From positions 1 through 38,718 of the forward strand of contig UQFM01000009.1 of NCBI GenBank assembly GCA_900540295.1: a DNA stretch of 38,718 nt. Direction: 5' to 3'. The DNA comes from an uncultured Oscillospiraceae bacterium. GTDB taxonomy: Bacteria > Bacillota > Clostridia > Oscillospirales > Acutalibacteraceae. Below, piece after piece: positions 28,667 to 37,836 of the stretch (the stretch's first letter is position 1; every line of letters starts with the position of its first letter). The notes under the pieces were generated by a model. The model had not been told where the DNA came from. It saw only the letters and a list, made by a program, of their open reading frames with translations, and did no database searches. Both the position numbers and the translations under genes were made by a program.

Positions 28667-29800
28667 GTGGAGTGTTATTTGGACAACAGCGCGACAACGA
28701 AGCCCTGTAAAGCGGCTGTGGAAGCGGCTGTACAGGCAATGACCGATGTGTTCGGCAATCCGTCCTCTTTGCACCGTCACGGTTTTGCGGCGTTACAGCT
28801 CTTGGAAGCCGCGCGTGCGGCGGTAGCAAAGCCGCTTGCGGCGGAATCGGGCGAAATTTATTTTACACCGAGCGGCACGGCGGCAAACAATACGGCGATT
28901 TTCGGCGCGGTACAGAAAAATCGGCGCAGAGGCAATACAATCGTGACAACGGCTTATGAGCATCCGAGTGTGGAAAAATGTATGGAGCGCTTGGAGTCGG
29001 AGGGCTTTACGGTTATACGTCTGACGCCCGATAAAAAAGGAAATATCACGGCGGAACAGTTTGCGGAAGCGATTGATGAAAATACAATTTTGGTAAGCGT
29101 TATGGCGGTGAATAACGAGGTCGGCAGTATTTTGCCGTTTTCGGAAATTGCCTCTGTGCTTCGGCGTAAAAAGTCTCCCGCACTTTTGCATGTGGACGCG
29201 GTGCAGGGATTTCTGAAACTGCCGATTGTACCGAAGAAATGCGGTATCGACCTTATGAGCGTCAGCGCGCATAAGGTGCACGGACTGAAAGGCGCAGGCG
29301 CGCTGTATATAAGAAAAGGCGTGCAGATTCCGCCGCATCTCTTAGGCGGCGGGCAGGAAAACGGGATTTGCTCAGGCACGCAGGGAATGCCCGCGATTGC
29401 GGCGTTCCAAGCGGCGGTGGAAGCCTGCGGCGATGTACGGAAAAATTCTGAAAATGTGCAGGCGTTAAATCATCGCCTGCGTGAAAAGCTTACGGCAGTT
29501 GCAGGGGTGACGGTGCATTCTCCCGAAAACGCCCTGCCTTATATTTTAAACATTTCGTTAGACGGTATTCCCGCTCAGGTGAGCGTGAACTTTTTGTCGG
29601 GCGAGGGCGTATATGTTTCGGCAGGCTCCGCTTGCGCAAAAGGGCACAGAAGCCCCGTGCTGACGGCAATGGGACTTTCCTCTGCGGAAATTGACAGCGC
29701 GATTCGCATAAGCCTTTCGCGCGAAACAACAGAAGAAGAAATCGACAGCTGTGTGCGCGCTTTACAAAAGGCCACCGCACAGCTGCGGAAAAAGGGATAA
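28667..29800 (+). CDS. nifZ: Cysteine desulfurase, NifZ-type partner of ThiI
   Basis: This 377-aa PLP enzyme removes sulfur from cysteine and passes it on as a persulfide. It begins ECYLDNSATTKP. The PLP-binding Lys is in SVSAHKVHGLKG, and the persulfide Cys lies in the loop SAGSACAKGHRSPVL. The gene directly upstream of thiI, as nifZ is in Bacillus, marks it as the dedicated sulfur donor for tRNA 4-thiouridine rather than a general Fe-S enzyme, though the latter is not excluded. I start at GTG 28667, as GGAG (28655-28658) is 8 bases upstream and a GTG at 28658 overlaps that site. thiI follows after 4 bases. Confidence 0.92.
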   Translation: MECYLDNSATTKPCKAAVEAAVQAMTDVFGNPSSLHRHGFAALQLLEAARAAVAKPLAAESGEIYFTPSGTAANNTAIFGAVQKNRRRGNTIVTTAYEHPSVEKCMERLESEGFTVIRLTPDKKGNITAEQFAEAIDENTILVSVMAVNNEVGSILPFSEIASVLRRKKSPALLHVDAVQGFLKLPIVPKKCGIDLMSVSAHKVHGLKGAGALYIRKGVQIPPHLLGGGQENGICSGTQGMPAIAAFQAAVEACGDVRKNSENVQALNHRLREKLTAVAGVTVHSPENALPYILNISLDGIPAQVSVNFLSGEGVYVSAGSACAKGHRSPVLTAMGLSSAEIDSAIRISLSRETTEEEIDSCVRALQKATAQLRKKG

Positions 29801-29804
29801 CACA

Positions 29805-30983
29805 ATGCAGGAAATCATTTTAATTAAAAACGGCGAATTGGCGCTGAAGGGCTTGAACCGTTCCACATTTGAAAGCGTTTTGGTAAAAAATATTAAGCGC
29901 AGAATGCAGGGACTCGGCGGTTTTGTCATATCCCGTTCACAATCTACGGTTACAATAGAACCGACCGAGGAAAGCTTTGATATAGATGAAGCTGTGGAAC
30001 GGCTTTCCAAGGTGTTCGGCATCGCGGCGTTTCAGCGCGCGGCGGCAGTGGAAAAAGATGTGCCGACGATTTTAGAGGCGGCGCAGATCTACTTAAAAGA
30101 ACAGCTTTCGGATGTTTCTACCTTTAAGGTAGAGGCGAAACGTTCGGATAAGGCGTTTCCGTTAAAATCTCCCGAAATCAGCCGTGAGGTCGGCGGTGCG
30201 CTGCTTGCAAAATTTCCGCATTTGACGGTGGATGTGCATCATCCCGACCGCATTGTCACGGTAGAAATCCGCGAAAAGAAAGCGTATATCCGCTGTGACC
30301 AAATCAAAGGCGCGGGCGGTATGCCCGTGGGCACCGGCGGTAAAGCGGCTTTGCTTATTTCAGGCGGTATTGACAGCCCCGTTGCAGGGTGGATGCTTGC
30401 CAAACGGGGTATTGTATTGGATGCGGTGCATTTTGCATCGCCACCGTTCACTTCTCCGCAGGCGGAAATGAAAGTGCATGACTTGCTGTCTCAGGTGGCA
30501 AAATACAGTGGGGACATCGGGCTCTATACCGTGCCGTTTACCGAGATTCAGGAGCAGATTCGGGATAACTGCCCCGAAGAACTGTTTACGCTTGTTATGC
30601 GGCGGTTTATGATGCGCATTTCCGAACGGATAGCGCGCAGAGAGGACTGCGCCGCGCTGATTACAGGCGAAAGCGTCGGGCAGGTGGCAAGTCAAACCAT
30701 GCTGGCACTCGGCTGTACGGATGCGGTTGTAGGTATGCCAGTATTCCGTCCGCTGATCGGTATGGATAAGGATGAGATTATTGTCCGTTCACGGCAGATT
30801 GATACGTTTGATATTTCCATCCGTCCGTATGAGGATTGCTGTACGGTATTTACACCGAAGCATCCGCGCACCCGTCCGAAGCTCGAATTCTTAGAGCAGG
30901 CGGAGCAGGCGCTGGATGTGGAAACCTTGGTACAGCGCGCCGCAGACGGTGCACGGTTTGAAATTATCCGCTGTACGTTTTAA
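29805..30983 (+). CDS. thiI: tRNA 4-thiouridine synthase ThiI
   Basis: This 392-aa enzyme puts sulfur on U8 of tRNA. The N-terminal ferredoxin-like and THUMP domains (about residues 1-165) include MQEIILIKNGELALKGLNRS and HPDRIVTVEIREKKAYI. The PP-loop ATPase domain has the motif LISGGIDSPVAGWM near residue 182. The protein ends soon after DCCTVFTPKHPRTRP and lacks the rhodanese domain of the E. coli enzyme, as in Bacillus, where NifZ supplies sulfur directly. That fits the upstream gene. A role in thiazole synthesis cannot be inferred without the rhodanese domain. Confidence 0.96.
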   Translation: MQEIILIKNGELALKGLNRSTFESVLVKNIKRRMQGLGGFVISRSQSTVTIEPTEESFDIDEAVERLSKVFGIAAFQRAAAVEKDVPTILEAAQIYLKEQLSDVSTFKVEAKRSDKAFPLKSPEISREVGGALLAKFPHLTVDVHHPDRIVTVEIREKKAYIRCDQIKGAGGMPVGTGGKAALLISGGIDSPVAGWMLAKRGIVLDAVHFASPPFTSPQAEMKVHDLLSQVAKYSGDIGLYTVPFTEIQEQIRDNCPEELFTLVMRRFMMRISERIARREDCAALITGESVGQVASQTMLALGCTDAVVGMPVFRPLIGMDKDEIIVRSRQIDTFDISIRPYEDCCTVFTPKHPRTRPKLEFLEQAEQALDVETLVQRAADGARFEIIRCTF

Positions 30984-31001
30984 TGCAAAGGAAGACGATT
31001 T

Positions 31002-31481
31002 ATGACCTTGGAAGAAGAAATTGTTGTAAAGCTTTCGGAAAAAGGCTTGACGCTGACCACGGCGGAGTCCTGCACGGGCGGGCTGGTTGCGAAGCGTTTA
31101 ACAGATGTGTCGGGTGCGTCGGCGGTATTTCACGGCGGTGCAGTTACGTACTCCAACCGCTTAAAATCGGAATGGCTCGGCGTGCGTGCGGACACATTGC
31201 GGCAGTTTGGGGCGGTCAGTGCACAGACTGCGCACGAAATGGCAGAGGGCGCGCGAAAATTTGCAAAAGCAGATTTGGCAGTGGCGGTTACGGGGATTGC
31301 GGGTCCGAATTCCGATGATACCGACAAACCCGTCGGCCTCGTGTATATCGCGCTGGCGGATGCAAACGGGGTCACCGTCGAAAAATATGAAAATCACTTT
31401 ACCGAAAATATACGCGAAAGTAACCGTGAAAGCTCCGCTTTACATGCGTTGGAATTGGTTCGGAGGTATTTGTACGCATGA
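31002..31481 (+). CDS. pncC: Stand-alone CinA C-terminal domain protein (PncC, NMN amidohydrolase)
   Basis: This 159-aa protein has the full PncC pattern: TTAESCTGGLVAKRLTDVSG with the catalytic Ser in ESCTGG, FHGGAVTYSNRLKSEWLGV, GAVSAQTAHEMAEGA and AVTGIAGPNSDD. Family members deamidate nicotinamide mononucleotide to nicotinate mononucleotide in the pyridine nucleotide cycle. There is no N-terminal MoCF domain, as in E. coli PncC. It follows thiI by 18 bases, and its ATGA overlaps the sortase gene. Notably, a degenerate CinA-like protein is encoded two genes downstream. Confidence 0.93.
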   Translation: MTLEEEIVVKLSEKGLTLTTAESCTGGLVAKRLTDVSGASAVFHGGAVTYSNRLKSEWLGVRADTLRQFGAVSAQTAHEMAEGARKFAKADLAVAVTGIAGPNSDDTDKPVGLVYIALADANGVTVEKYENHFTENIRESNRESSALHALELVRRYLYA

Positions 31482-32467
31482 GCAGTAAATATGAAAAAGC
31501 GACGGATAAAGCAGTCGTAGAAAGAACAAAACAAAAACGAAAAAAGAAATCGGGCGGTGTTGTTAATCGGCTGATTACGGTAATTGCCGTTTTGGTTCTG
31601 CTTGTTGCAGGCGGTATTTGCGTCAAATATTTTCACGATATTTATGAAAGCAAAAAACAGGCGCAGAATATTGCGGATTTAACCACACAGCCAGCGGAAA
31701 ATTACCCCGCTGAGCCTGCGTTTGTACAGCCGCGGTACCGTGCCGCCTATAACGAAAACAATGATTTGGTCGGCTGGATAACCGTTCCCAACACCACGAT
31801 TGACCATCCTGTTATGCAGTCGGAGGACAACGAGTTTTATCTGCGTCATGACTTTTACAAAGCGTATCTGCGCCGCGGCACAATCTACATGGATTACCGC
31901 AATAATGCGGAAACACTGAATAAAAATACCATTTTATACGGGCACAATTATCTGGATTCTACGATGTTTTCCGATTTGGAGAAGTATAAGGATGCGGAAT
32001 TTTACAAAACTGCGCCCGTCATTACGTTCAACACCATATATAAGGATTATAAATGGAAAGTTTTTGCCGTATTTTTGACGACGGCGTCTGCGGAATTGGA
32101 CAACGGCTATGTTTTTAACTATATTTATCCGTTTATGACGGCGGAGAGCTTTGCGGAATTCATCGTTGAGGTGGATAAACGCAGTCTGTATCATACCGAT
32201 GTAGAGGTTTTGCCGACCGATAAAATCTTAACGCTTTCCACCTGCACGCGCGATATGGATTTGAGTCCCCGTAAACAGCAGGATGCGCGCTGTGTCGTGA
32301 TGGCGCGTTTGGTGCGTGATGGCGAAGACGCTTCTGTGGATGTTTCGGCAGTACAGATTAACGAAAATCCCAAATACCCGCAGCTTTGGTATGACAAGCA
32401 CAAAACCGCAAATCCCTTCAGAAACGAGGAAAAATGGTACCCGAGAGGAGAGGACCCCAATGTCTAA
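31478..32467 (+). CDS. Class B sortase (first of two)
   Basis: This 329-aa protein has a basic cytoplasmic N-terminus (KQKRKKKSGG), one membrane helix (about residues 29-50) and an external sortase domain. NNDLVGWITVPNTTIDHPVM is typical of class B sortases. The catalytic His is in ILYGHNY, the Cys in LTLSTCTRD and the Arg in ARCVVMARL. Sortases join proteins with a C-terminal sorting signal to peptidoglycan or build pili. No protein with a sorting signal is encoded nearby. The start overlaps pncC by 4 bases, and the gene overlaps the second sortase by 8. Confidence 0.9.
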   Translation: MSSKYEKATDKAVVERTKQKRKKKSGGVVNRLITVIAVLVLLVAGGICVKYFHDIYESKKQAQNIADLTTQPAENYPAEPAFVQPRYRAAYNENNDLVGWITVPNTTIDHPVMQSEDNEFYLRHDFYKAYLRRGTIYMDYRNNAETLNKNTILYGHNYLDSTMFSDLEKYKDAEFYKTAPVITFNTIYKDYKWKVFAVFLTTASAELDNGYVFNYIYPFMTAESFAEFIVEVDKRSLYHTDVEVLPTDKILTLSTCTRDMDLSPRKQQDARCVVMARLVRDGEDASVDVSAVQINENPKYPQLWYDKHKTANPFRNEEKWYPRGEDPNV

Positions 32468-33950
32468 ACACGATGAAAATCAGGAAGAAATGCTTTCCTT
32501 CGATGCACTGAAAAAACAGGTCTCCGAAGAGGATGCCGATTTCACGGAAGACGAAGAGGTGCAGGCTCTGCTGTCCTCTTTGCGGGATATTCCCGAGCCT
32601 GTCTCAGCAGAGGAAAATATTTCCGAATCGGCAGAAGATACAGAAACACCCTCTGCGGCGCCGCAGGAAGATGCGGCACAGCAGTATAAAAGCATTTACG
32701 ACGACGTTTTGCGGGCGGTTTCCGAGCGCGAGCCGGAAGAGGAAGAGGTTACGGGACGCCGCAGTAAGTTTATGGCAAACCGCGGTCAATTTGTGGATGT
32801 GACCGAGCATTATCAGGATTATGCCGATTTAACGCCGCAGTCCGTGCAGGAGGAACCGCAGGCAGAAACGGCAGAATCCGAAACCGCCGAAGATGTGTCT
32901 GCGACGGACGAACCCGAAAAGCAGTACAGAACCTTTAACGAGATTTTTAAGGATACCTTTTTAAAGATTTTTCCCAATCGGCATGACAGCGTCGGTGAAG
33001 GTATCCGCAAAACGGTTGTCAATCTCTCGGTTGTGGCTTTGGCGGGCTGTCTTGTCTATTTCGGCATTTACGGTGTACAGAGTTATCAGGCGAGTAAGCA
33101 GAGCGACGCAATTAAAGGGCAGATTATTGACGATGTATCTCCGTCAGCGGAAAACGATGTTTGGGCGGAATTTCTTTCAAAATATCCGAACATCCGTCTG
33201 CCTGAGGGCATGATGGCAAAATACGCCTATTTGTATGCCATCAATCAGGACTTGGTCGGCTGGATTAAAATCCCGAATTCTCTGATTGATGTGCAGGTCG
33301 TGCAGGCAGAGGACAACGCCACCTATTTGAAACAGGATTTCTACGGCAATTACAGCCGCTACGGCTGTCCGTGCATGGATTATCGCAACGACCCGAAATA
33401 TTTAAATAAAAATACAATTTTATACGGGCATCATATGAGTGACGGCTTGGTATTTGCCGACTTGAAAAAATATAAGGAAATTGAAGGATTTCAAGCGTCG
33501 CCCGTCATCGAATTTGATACGCTGTACCGCAGTTACAAATTCAAAGTGTATGCCGCGTTCATTACCAACAGTAAGGAGTCAGACGACAACGGCTATATTT
33601 TCAACTACACGGTAACGGATTTCGGTTCCAATGACAGTTTTATGCGGTATATTGCCGCCGTGGATGAACGCAAGCTGTATTCTACGGGTGTGGATATTCA
33701 GCCCGATGACAAAATTATCACACTGCAAACCTGTACCTATGAATTTTCAGACGCTCGTTTGGTGGTCGTCGGCAGAATGCTTCGCGAAACTGAAAGCACA
33801 TCTATGGATACATCATTGGCAGTGCCCAATGAAAATCCGCGGTATCCGCAGGCGTGGTACGATAAGAACGGCAAGACAAATCCGTATGCGGATACGCCGA
33901 AGTGGACGCTCAATGCGGATACCAAAACGATGATTGCGGATGAAGCTTAA
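32460..33950 (+). CDS. Class B sortase with long acidic cytoplasmic domain (second of two)
   Basis: This 496-aa protein begins with about 190 acidic, low-complexity residues (LLSSLRDIPEPVSAEENISE and EREPEEEEVTGRRSK are examples), then one membrane helix (GIRKTVVNLSVVALAGCLVY region), then a class B sortase domain. DLVGWIKIPNSLIDVQVVQ, the His in ILYGHHMSDG, the Cys in TLQTCTYEF and the Arg in ARLVVVGRM are present. The sortase half is clearly related to the preceding gene, pointing to duplication. The long acidic tail inside the cell is unusual for a sortase and may bind a partner. ATG 32460 has GAGAGGA upstream. Confidence 0.9.
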   Translation: MSKHDENQEEMLSFDALKKQVSEEDADFTEDEEVQALLSSLRDIPEPVSAEENISESAEDTETPSAAPQEDAAQQYKSIYDDVLRAVSEREPEEEEVTGRRSKFMANRGQFVDVTEHYQDYADLTPQSVQEEPQAETAESETAEDVSATDEPEKQYRTFNEIFKDTFLKIFPNRHDSVGEGIRKTVVNLSVVALAGCLVYFGIYGVQSYQASKQSDAIKGQIIDDVSPSAENDVWAEFLSKYPNIRLPEGMMAKYAYLYAINQDLVGWIKIPNSLIDVQVVQAEDNATYLKQDFYGNYSRYGCPCMDYRNDPKYLNKNTILYGHHMSDGLVFADLKKYKEIEGFQASPVIEFDTLYRSYKFKVYAAFITNSKESDDNGYIFNYTVTDFGSNDSFMRYIAAVDERKLYSTGVDIQPDDKIITLQTCTYEFSDARLVVVGRMLRETESTSMDTSLAVPNENPRYPQAWYDKNGKTNPYADTPKWTLNADTKTMIADEA

Positions 33951-33993
33951 AAGGATTGAACTGTGTGAAAGACGGTTTATCAGCGAATAAGGG

Positions 33994-36117
33994 ATGATGA
34001 AGGATATGAAGATGGAATTGCTGGCTTTGTCAGCTTTACCCGAACAGCAAAGTTCAGGGTTGCTGGCGCGGATTTCAGGTGCATTAAGTGCATTTTCAGA
34101 CAGCGATACAGCGTTTCATACATTTGATACGCTGAAAGCCATGCTGCCGCGTTTTGCATCGGCACTGAAGGAAAGCGAATTTATTGTGCTTGCCATTGAC
34201 AAAGCAAAGTACAATGCTGTGCGGGTGAAGCTATGCGCGGCGTTGGGACTGCGCATGGAGCAAAACGGGGAAGCGTATCGGCGGCTTTCGGAAAATACGG
34301 CGGTTTCACCCGAGGAAAAAGAAAAAAATGCGGCTGTACCGAAAAATGCCGCAGTCTTTTTGACGGCGGACGGGATGTATCCGGGGTTTGCAGTCGAAAA
34401 AGGCAAGCAAACCATTGTCTTTTTGCCGCTGGACGAGGAACGGCTGAACAGTGTGCTGAAAAACGGTGCTGTGCCGTATCTGATGCAGAAAGATGTTTTT
34501 GCGTCCGATACCGCGCTTTCGGCGTCAAAGACAACGGAGCAGCCGAATACAGCGGTCTCCGAGGTGGTACAGCATACCGTCAATATTCTGCGTGAGGTGG
34601 ATGCCAAGGCGGCTGTCAGCTGTACGCCTGCCGCAGAAATTTTAAAGGCGCTCGGTGCAGGCTGTATCGATTTTGACAACTATTTTATTTTCACACCGCA
34701 TGTGGAAGATAAAGGCGACTACAATCTGACCGATTATGTGGCAATTACCGCGAAAGCGGCAAAAGAGCTTTCGGGTGCGGCGTACGGCGCATGTATTTCG
34801 GAAATCAGCCGCGGCGAGGGCGGCGACTACATTTGCATCACCGTTGCCGATGACAAGACCGCCGTGGTGCGCAAGCTGTACCGTGAAGACAACGAGTCCG
34901 AAGCGGATTTTACACAGGATGCCGCTGAGGAGTTGGCGGAGTTGATTGGCGAAAAGGCTTCCGGAAAAGGTGCTGTCGGCATTGAGGTCGCAGGCCCTGC
35001 CGCAGAACCGCAGGGCTTCTTCGCGGGAAAATCGGGAAAAATTTTGCTTTCGGTAATTGCCTTAGTGCTTGCGGCGGCGATTGTGGTGGGTTGTATTTTC
35101 TTTGTACGCGAGAAGAAAATACGGGACGCCCAAAATCAAGTGCAAAATTCTGCGCCGATTCCGTCGGAAATACCGTCTGTCAGCGAGCCGCCTGCGGTGC
35201 TGAATACGGTGGTTCTGTCACAGCTTATCTATAATGAAATGCTGAACGGCGTGCAGGAAACACCTGCCGAAACCACTTCCGCACCTGCGGCAGGCACGGC
35301 AATCGATACCACAGTGGCGGACCCGAACGCACAGGAAATCCCCTCGGAAATGCTTGTAAACGGCAAAACGATGGATGCCAAAGAGGCAGTGGCGCGTATG
35401 ATTGCCGCCGAAGTAAAAGGCGATGAGCAGGCGGAAGCGCTGAAAGCACAGGCAGTTGCGGTATATACCTATTTAAAATACCGCAACACAAATTGGAAAA
35501 TCACAGGGGTTACACTGGCGGAGGAATACAGTGATGAAGTATACAATGCGGTTCGCGCCGTATTCGGGGAGTATTTAAGCTTTGGCAATGCGCCCGCGTT
35601 CACGCCGTTCTGTAAGCTTTCGGCAGGCAGAACCACGGCGGCAGACGCAGTATTCGGGCAGAATTTTCCGTATTTGCGCGCGGTGGATTCCGTCAGCGAC
35701 AAAACGCAGGCAGAGTACAAAATGGAGCGTATTTATGCCGCAGACGACTTTCGCGATGTGCTGACCGCCTATGATGCGACATTGACTTTTTCGGAAAATC
35801 CCGAAGAATGGATACAGGTCGTGCGGCACGACGGTGCGGTGAATACGGGCATCGGGTATGTGGAAACGGTATCTGTCGGCGGAAAAGAGATTTCAGGCGT
35901 GGAATTTATTGATAAGGTTATGGCGGGTAAAAACTTGCCGTCCCACTGTTTCGCGGTAACTTACAGCGAGCAGACAAGTGAATTCATGCTGGAGTTTTAC
36001 GGCGTCGGGCACGGCGTCGGCATGAGTCTGCTCGGGGCGGACAGAATGGCGGCGACAGGTTCAACCTATGCACAGATTCTGTCTAAATATTACAGCGGTA
36101 CACAGCTTACCGTGTAA
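33994..36117 (+). CDS. CinA-like (degenerate) - TM - SpoIID/LytB three-part protein
   Basis: This protein has up to 707 aa. Residues about 5-165 resemble the CinA N-terminal (MoCF-like) domain: MKMELLALS at the start, and NAAVFLTADGMYPGFAVEKG then IVFLPLDEERL...PYL, matching the CinA pattern of GtaPGf, a LPG-like turn and a closing PYL. Residues about 190-320 resemble the PncC half (AVSCTPAAEILKALGAG, VAITAKAAKELSGAAYG, GDYICITVADDKTAVVRKLY), but the ESCTGG and TGIAGP motifs are lost. One membrane helix follows (350-370), a Pro/Ala/Thr linker, and an external SpoIID/LytB domain (465-707) with AEALKAQAVAVYTYLKY and GVGHGVGMSLLGADRMAATG. The family's lytic transglycosylase activity is possible. 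Starts at 34006 or 34012 are also plausible. It follows the sortases by 43 bases. Confidence 0.82.
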   Translation: MMKDMKMELLALSALPEQQSSGLLARISGALSAFSDSDTAFHTFDTLKAMLPRFASALKESEFIVLAIDKAKYNAVRVKLCAALGLRMEQNGEAYRRLSENTAVSPEEKEKNAAVPKNAAVFLTADGMYPGFAVEKGKQTIVFLPLDEERLNSVLKNGAVPYLMQKDVFASDTALSASKTTEQPNTAVSEVVQHTVNILREVDAKAAVSCTPAAEILKALGAGCIDFDNYFIFTPHVEDKGDYNLTDYVAITAKAAKELSGAAYGACISEISRGEGGDYICITVADDKTAVVRKLYREDNESEADFTQDAAEELAELIGEKASGKGAVGIEVAGPAAEPQGFFAGKSGKILLSVIALVLAAAIVVGCIFFVREKKIRDAQNQVQNSAPIPSEIPSVSEPPAVLNTVVLSQLIYNEMLNGVQETPAETTSAPAAGTAIDTTVADPNAQEIPSEMLVNGKTMDAKEAVARMIAAEVKGDEQAEALKAQAVAVYTYLKYRNTNWKITGVTLAEEYSDEVYNAVRAVFGEYLSFGNAPAFTPFCKLSAGRTTAADAVFGQNFPYLRAVDSVSDKTQAEYKMERIYAADDFRDVLTAYDATLTFSENPEEWIQVVRHDGAVNTGIGYVETVSVGGKEISGVEFIDKVMAGKNLPSHCFAVTYSEQTSEFMLEFYGVGHGVGMSLLGADRMAATGSTYAQILSKYYSGTQLTV

Positions 36118-36171
36118 TGTAAATCAGCTTTACAAATCAGCAGGAGAATATTTTCAGGAGGAATGATTTCT

Positions 36172-37191
36172 ATGGCAATTTTGGTAACAGGCGGCGCGGG
36201 GTTCATCGGCTCACATACATGTGTGGCGCTGACGGAAGCAGGATATGAGGTGATAATTGTTGACAATTATTACAATTCCAGTCCGAAATCTCTGGAGCGA
36301 ATCTGTGAACTGAGCGGTAAAGATATAAAGCTTTACGAGTGTGATATCCGCGACCGTGCAGGAATGGATAAAATTTTTAAGGAAAATCAGATTGAAGCGG
36401 TCATTCATTTTGCGGGCTTGAAGGCGGTTGGCGAATCCTGTCAGAAACCGATTGAATATTATGACAATAACATCGGCGGGACACTGGCGCTTTGCGATGT
36501 AATGCGGCACAATAACTGCAAAAATATTGTGTTCAGCTCGTCGGCAACCGTATACGGCATGAACAATGTTTCTCCTCTGAAGGAGACCATGCCTGCGGGC
36601 GGTACCACCAATCCTTACGGCACGACCAAATATATGATTGAAATTATTTTGGAAGATATTGTAAAGTCCGACAGTGACTGGAATGTTACCCTGCTTCGCT
36701 ATTTCAACCCCATCGGTGCGCACAAGAGCGGACGTATCGGCGAAAATCCGAACGGGATTCCGAACAATCTGATGCCCTATATTACCCAAGTCGCCATCGG
36801 CAAACTGCCCGAGCTTTCGGTTTACGGCGACGATTACGATACACACGACGGCACGGGCGTGCGTGACTATATTCACGTGGTTGACCTTGCCGACGGGCAT
36901 GTAAAGGCACTGGATAACATTTTGGAAGGCAAAAAAGGCGTGCAGATTTTCAATCTCGGCACTGGAAACGGATACAGCGTATTGGATATTGTCAAGGCGT
37001 TTGAAAAGGCGAGCGGCAAAAAAGTGCCCTACAAAATTGCGGCACGACGTCCGGGGGATATCGCGACCTGCTATTCCGACCCCTCGAAAGCAAAGGAAGT
37101 ACTCGGTTGGGAAGCAAAGCGCGGACTTGCGGAAATGTGCGAGGACTCCTGGCGCTGGCAGAGTATGAATCCGAACGGCTTTGAAGCATAA
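36172..37191 (+). CDS. galE: UDP-glucose 4-epimerase
   Basis: This 339-aa cytosolic enzyme interconverts UDP-glucose and UDP-galactose for exopolysaccharide or galactose metabolism. The NAD motif VTGGAGFIGSH is at the N-terminus. Catalytic Ser/Thr lie in FSSSATVYG, and the Tyr-Lys pair lies in YGTTKYMIE. GalE-specific blocks include RYFNPIGAHKSGRIGENP and GTGVRDYIHVVDLADGHV. Length is normal. I start at ATG 36172, because AGGAGG lies 10 bases upstream. It sits alone between the SpoIID-fusion gene and lemA; other Leloir genes are absent, so it likely serves envelope glycan synthesis. Confidence 0.96.
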   Translation: MAILVTGGAGFIGSHTCVALTEAGYEVIIVDNYYNSSPKSLERICELSGKDIKLYECDIRDRAGMDKIFKENQIEAVIHFAGLKAVGESCQKPIEYYDNNIGGTLALCDVMRHNNCKNIVFSSSATVYGMNNVSPLKETMPAGGTTNPYGTTKYMIEIILEDIVKSDSDWNVTLLRYFNPIGAHKSGRIGENPNGIPNNLMPYITQVAIGKLPELSVYGDDYDTHDGTGVRDYIHVVDLADGHVKALDNILEGKKGVQIFNLGTGNGYSVLDIVKAFEKASGKKVPYKIAARRPGDIATCYSDPSKAKEVLGWEAKRGLAEMCEDSWRWQSMNPNGFEA

Positions 37192-37244
37192 ATCGTAAAC
37201 GGAGATTGTATGGCACCTTATTCAGCTTTGAAAGGAGCTTTATC

Positions 37245-37817
37245 ATGAAAAATAAAAAGGTTTGGATTATTTTAGCAGTTGTTTTGGTTTTGGTGATTGC
37301 GGTTGCGGGCAAAGGTATTTCCGCTTACAACGGGCTGGTGGAAGCCCGCGAAAGCGTTTCGGCGGCGCAGTCTGAGGTGGAAACCTATTTACAGCGGCGT
37401 GCCGATTTGATTCCGAATTTAGTCAGCACCGTCAAAGGCTATGCCGCACATGAGGAAGAGGTCTATACCGCGCTTGCCGATGCGCGCGCGGCGCTTTCGG
37501 GTGCAAAGACGGTGGATGAATTGAACGAAGCCAACGGTGCGCTGGATTCTGCAATTTCCCGTCTATTGGTCGTTGTCGAGAATTATCCCGAGCTCAAAGC
37601 CGATACGCAGTTTATCAATTTGCAGGATGAATTGGCAGGCTCTGAAAACCGTATTGCAAAATCACGTCAGAATTATAACGGGATTGCGCAGGAGTACAAT
37701 ACGAAAATCAAGAAATTCCCGACCTCTGTTTTTGCCAATATATTCGGTTTTGATGCGGCAGAATATTTTGAAGCGACCGCTGAATCACAAACCGTGCCGA
37801 CCGTAAACTTCGATTGA
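37245..37817 (+). CDS. lemA: LemA family protein
   Basis: This 190-aa protein has one N-terminal membrane helix (about residues 6-24) and a helical bundle domain. Family features are YNGLVEARESVSAAQSEVE, the RRADLIPNLVSTVKGYAAHE block and LKADTQFINLQDELAGSENR, plus the C-terminal FPTSVFANIFGF. LemA proteins are widespread and lack a firm function. The neighbouring TPM-domain gene starts 19 bases later, a common pairing that suggests a shared membrane complex. AGGAG lies 8 bases before the ATG at 37245. Confidence 0.94.
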   Translation: MKNKKVWIILAVVLVLVIAVAGKGISAYNGLVEARESVSAAQSEVETYLQRRADLIPNLVSTVKGYAAHEEEVYTALADARAALSGAKTVDELNEANGALDSAISRLLVVVENYPELKADTQFINLQDELAGSENRIAKSRQNYNGIAQEYNTKIKKFPTSVFANIFGFDAAEYFEATAESQTVPTVNFD

Positions 37818-37836
37818 TAAGGGCTTCGGGTGTGTT

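Noticed and set aside
36211..36900. Minus-strand open frame of 229 codons opposite galE
   Set aside because: GalE is complete and unmistakable on the plus strand; the opposite frame has no recognisable features.
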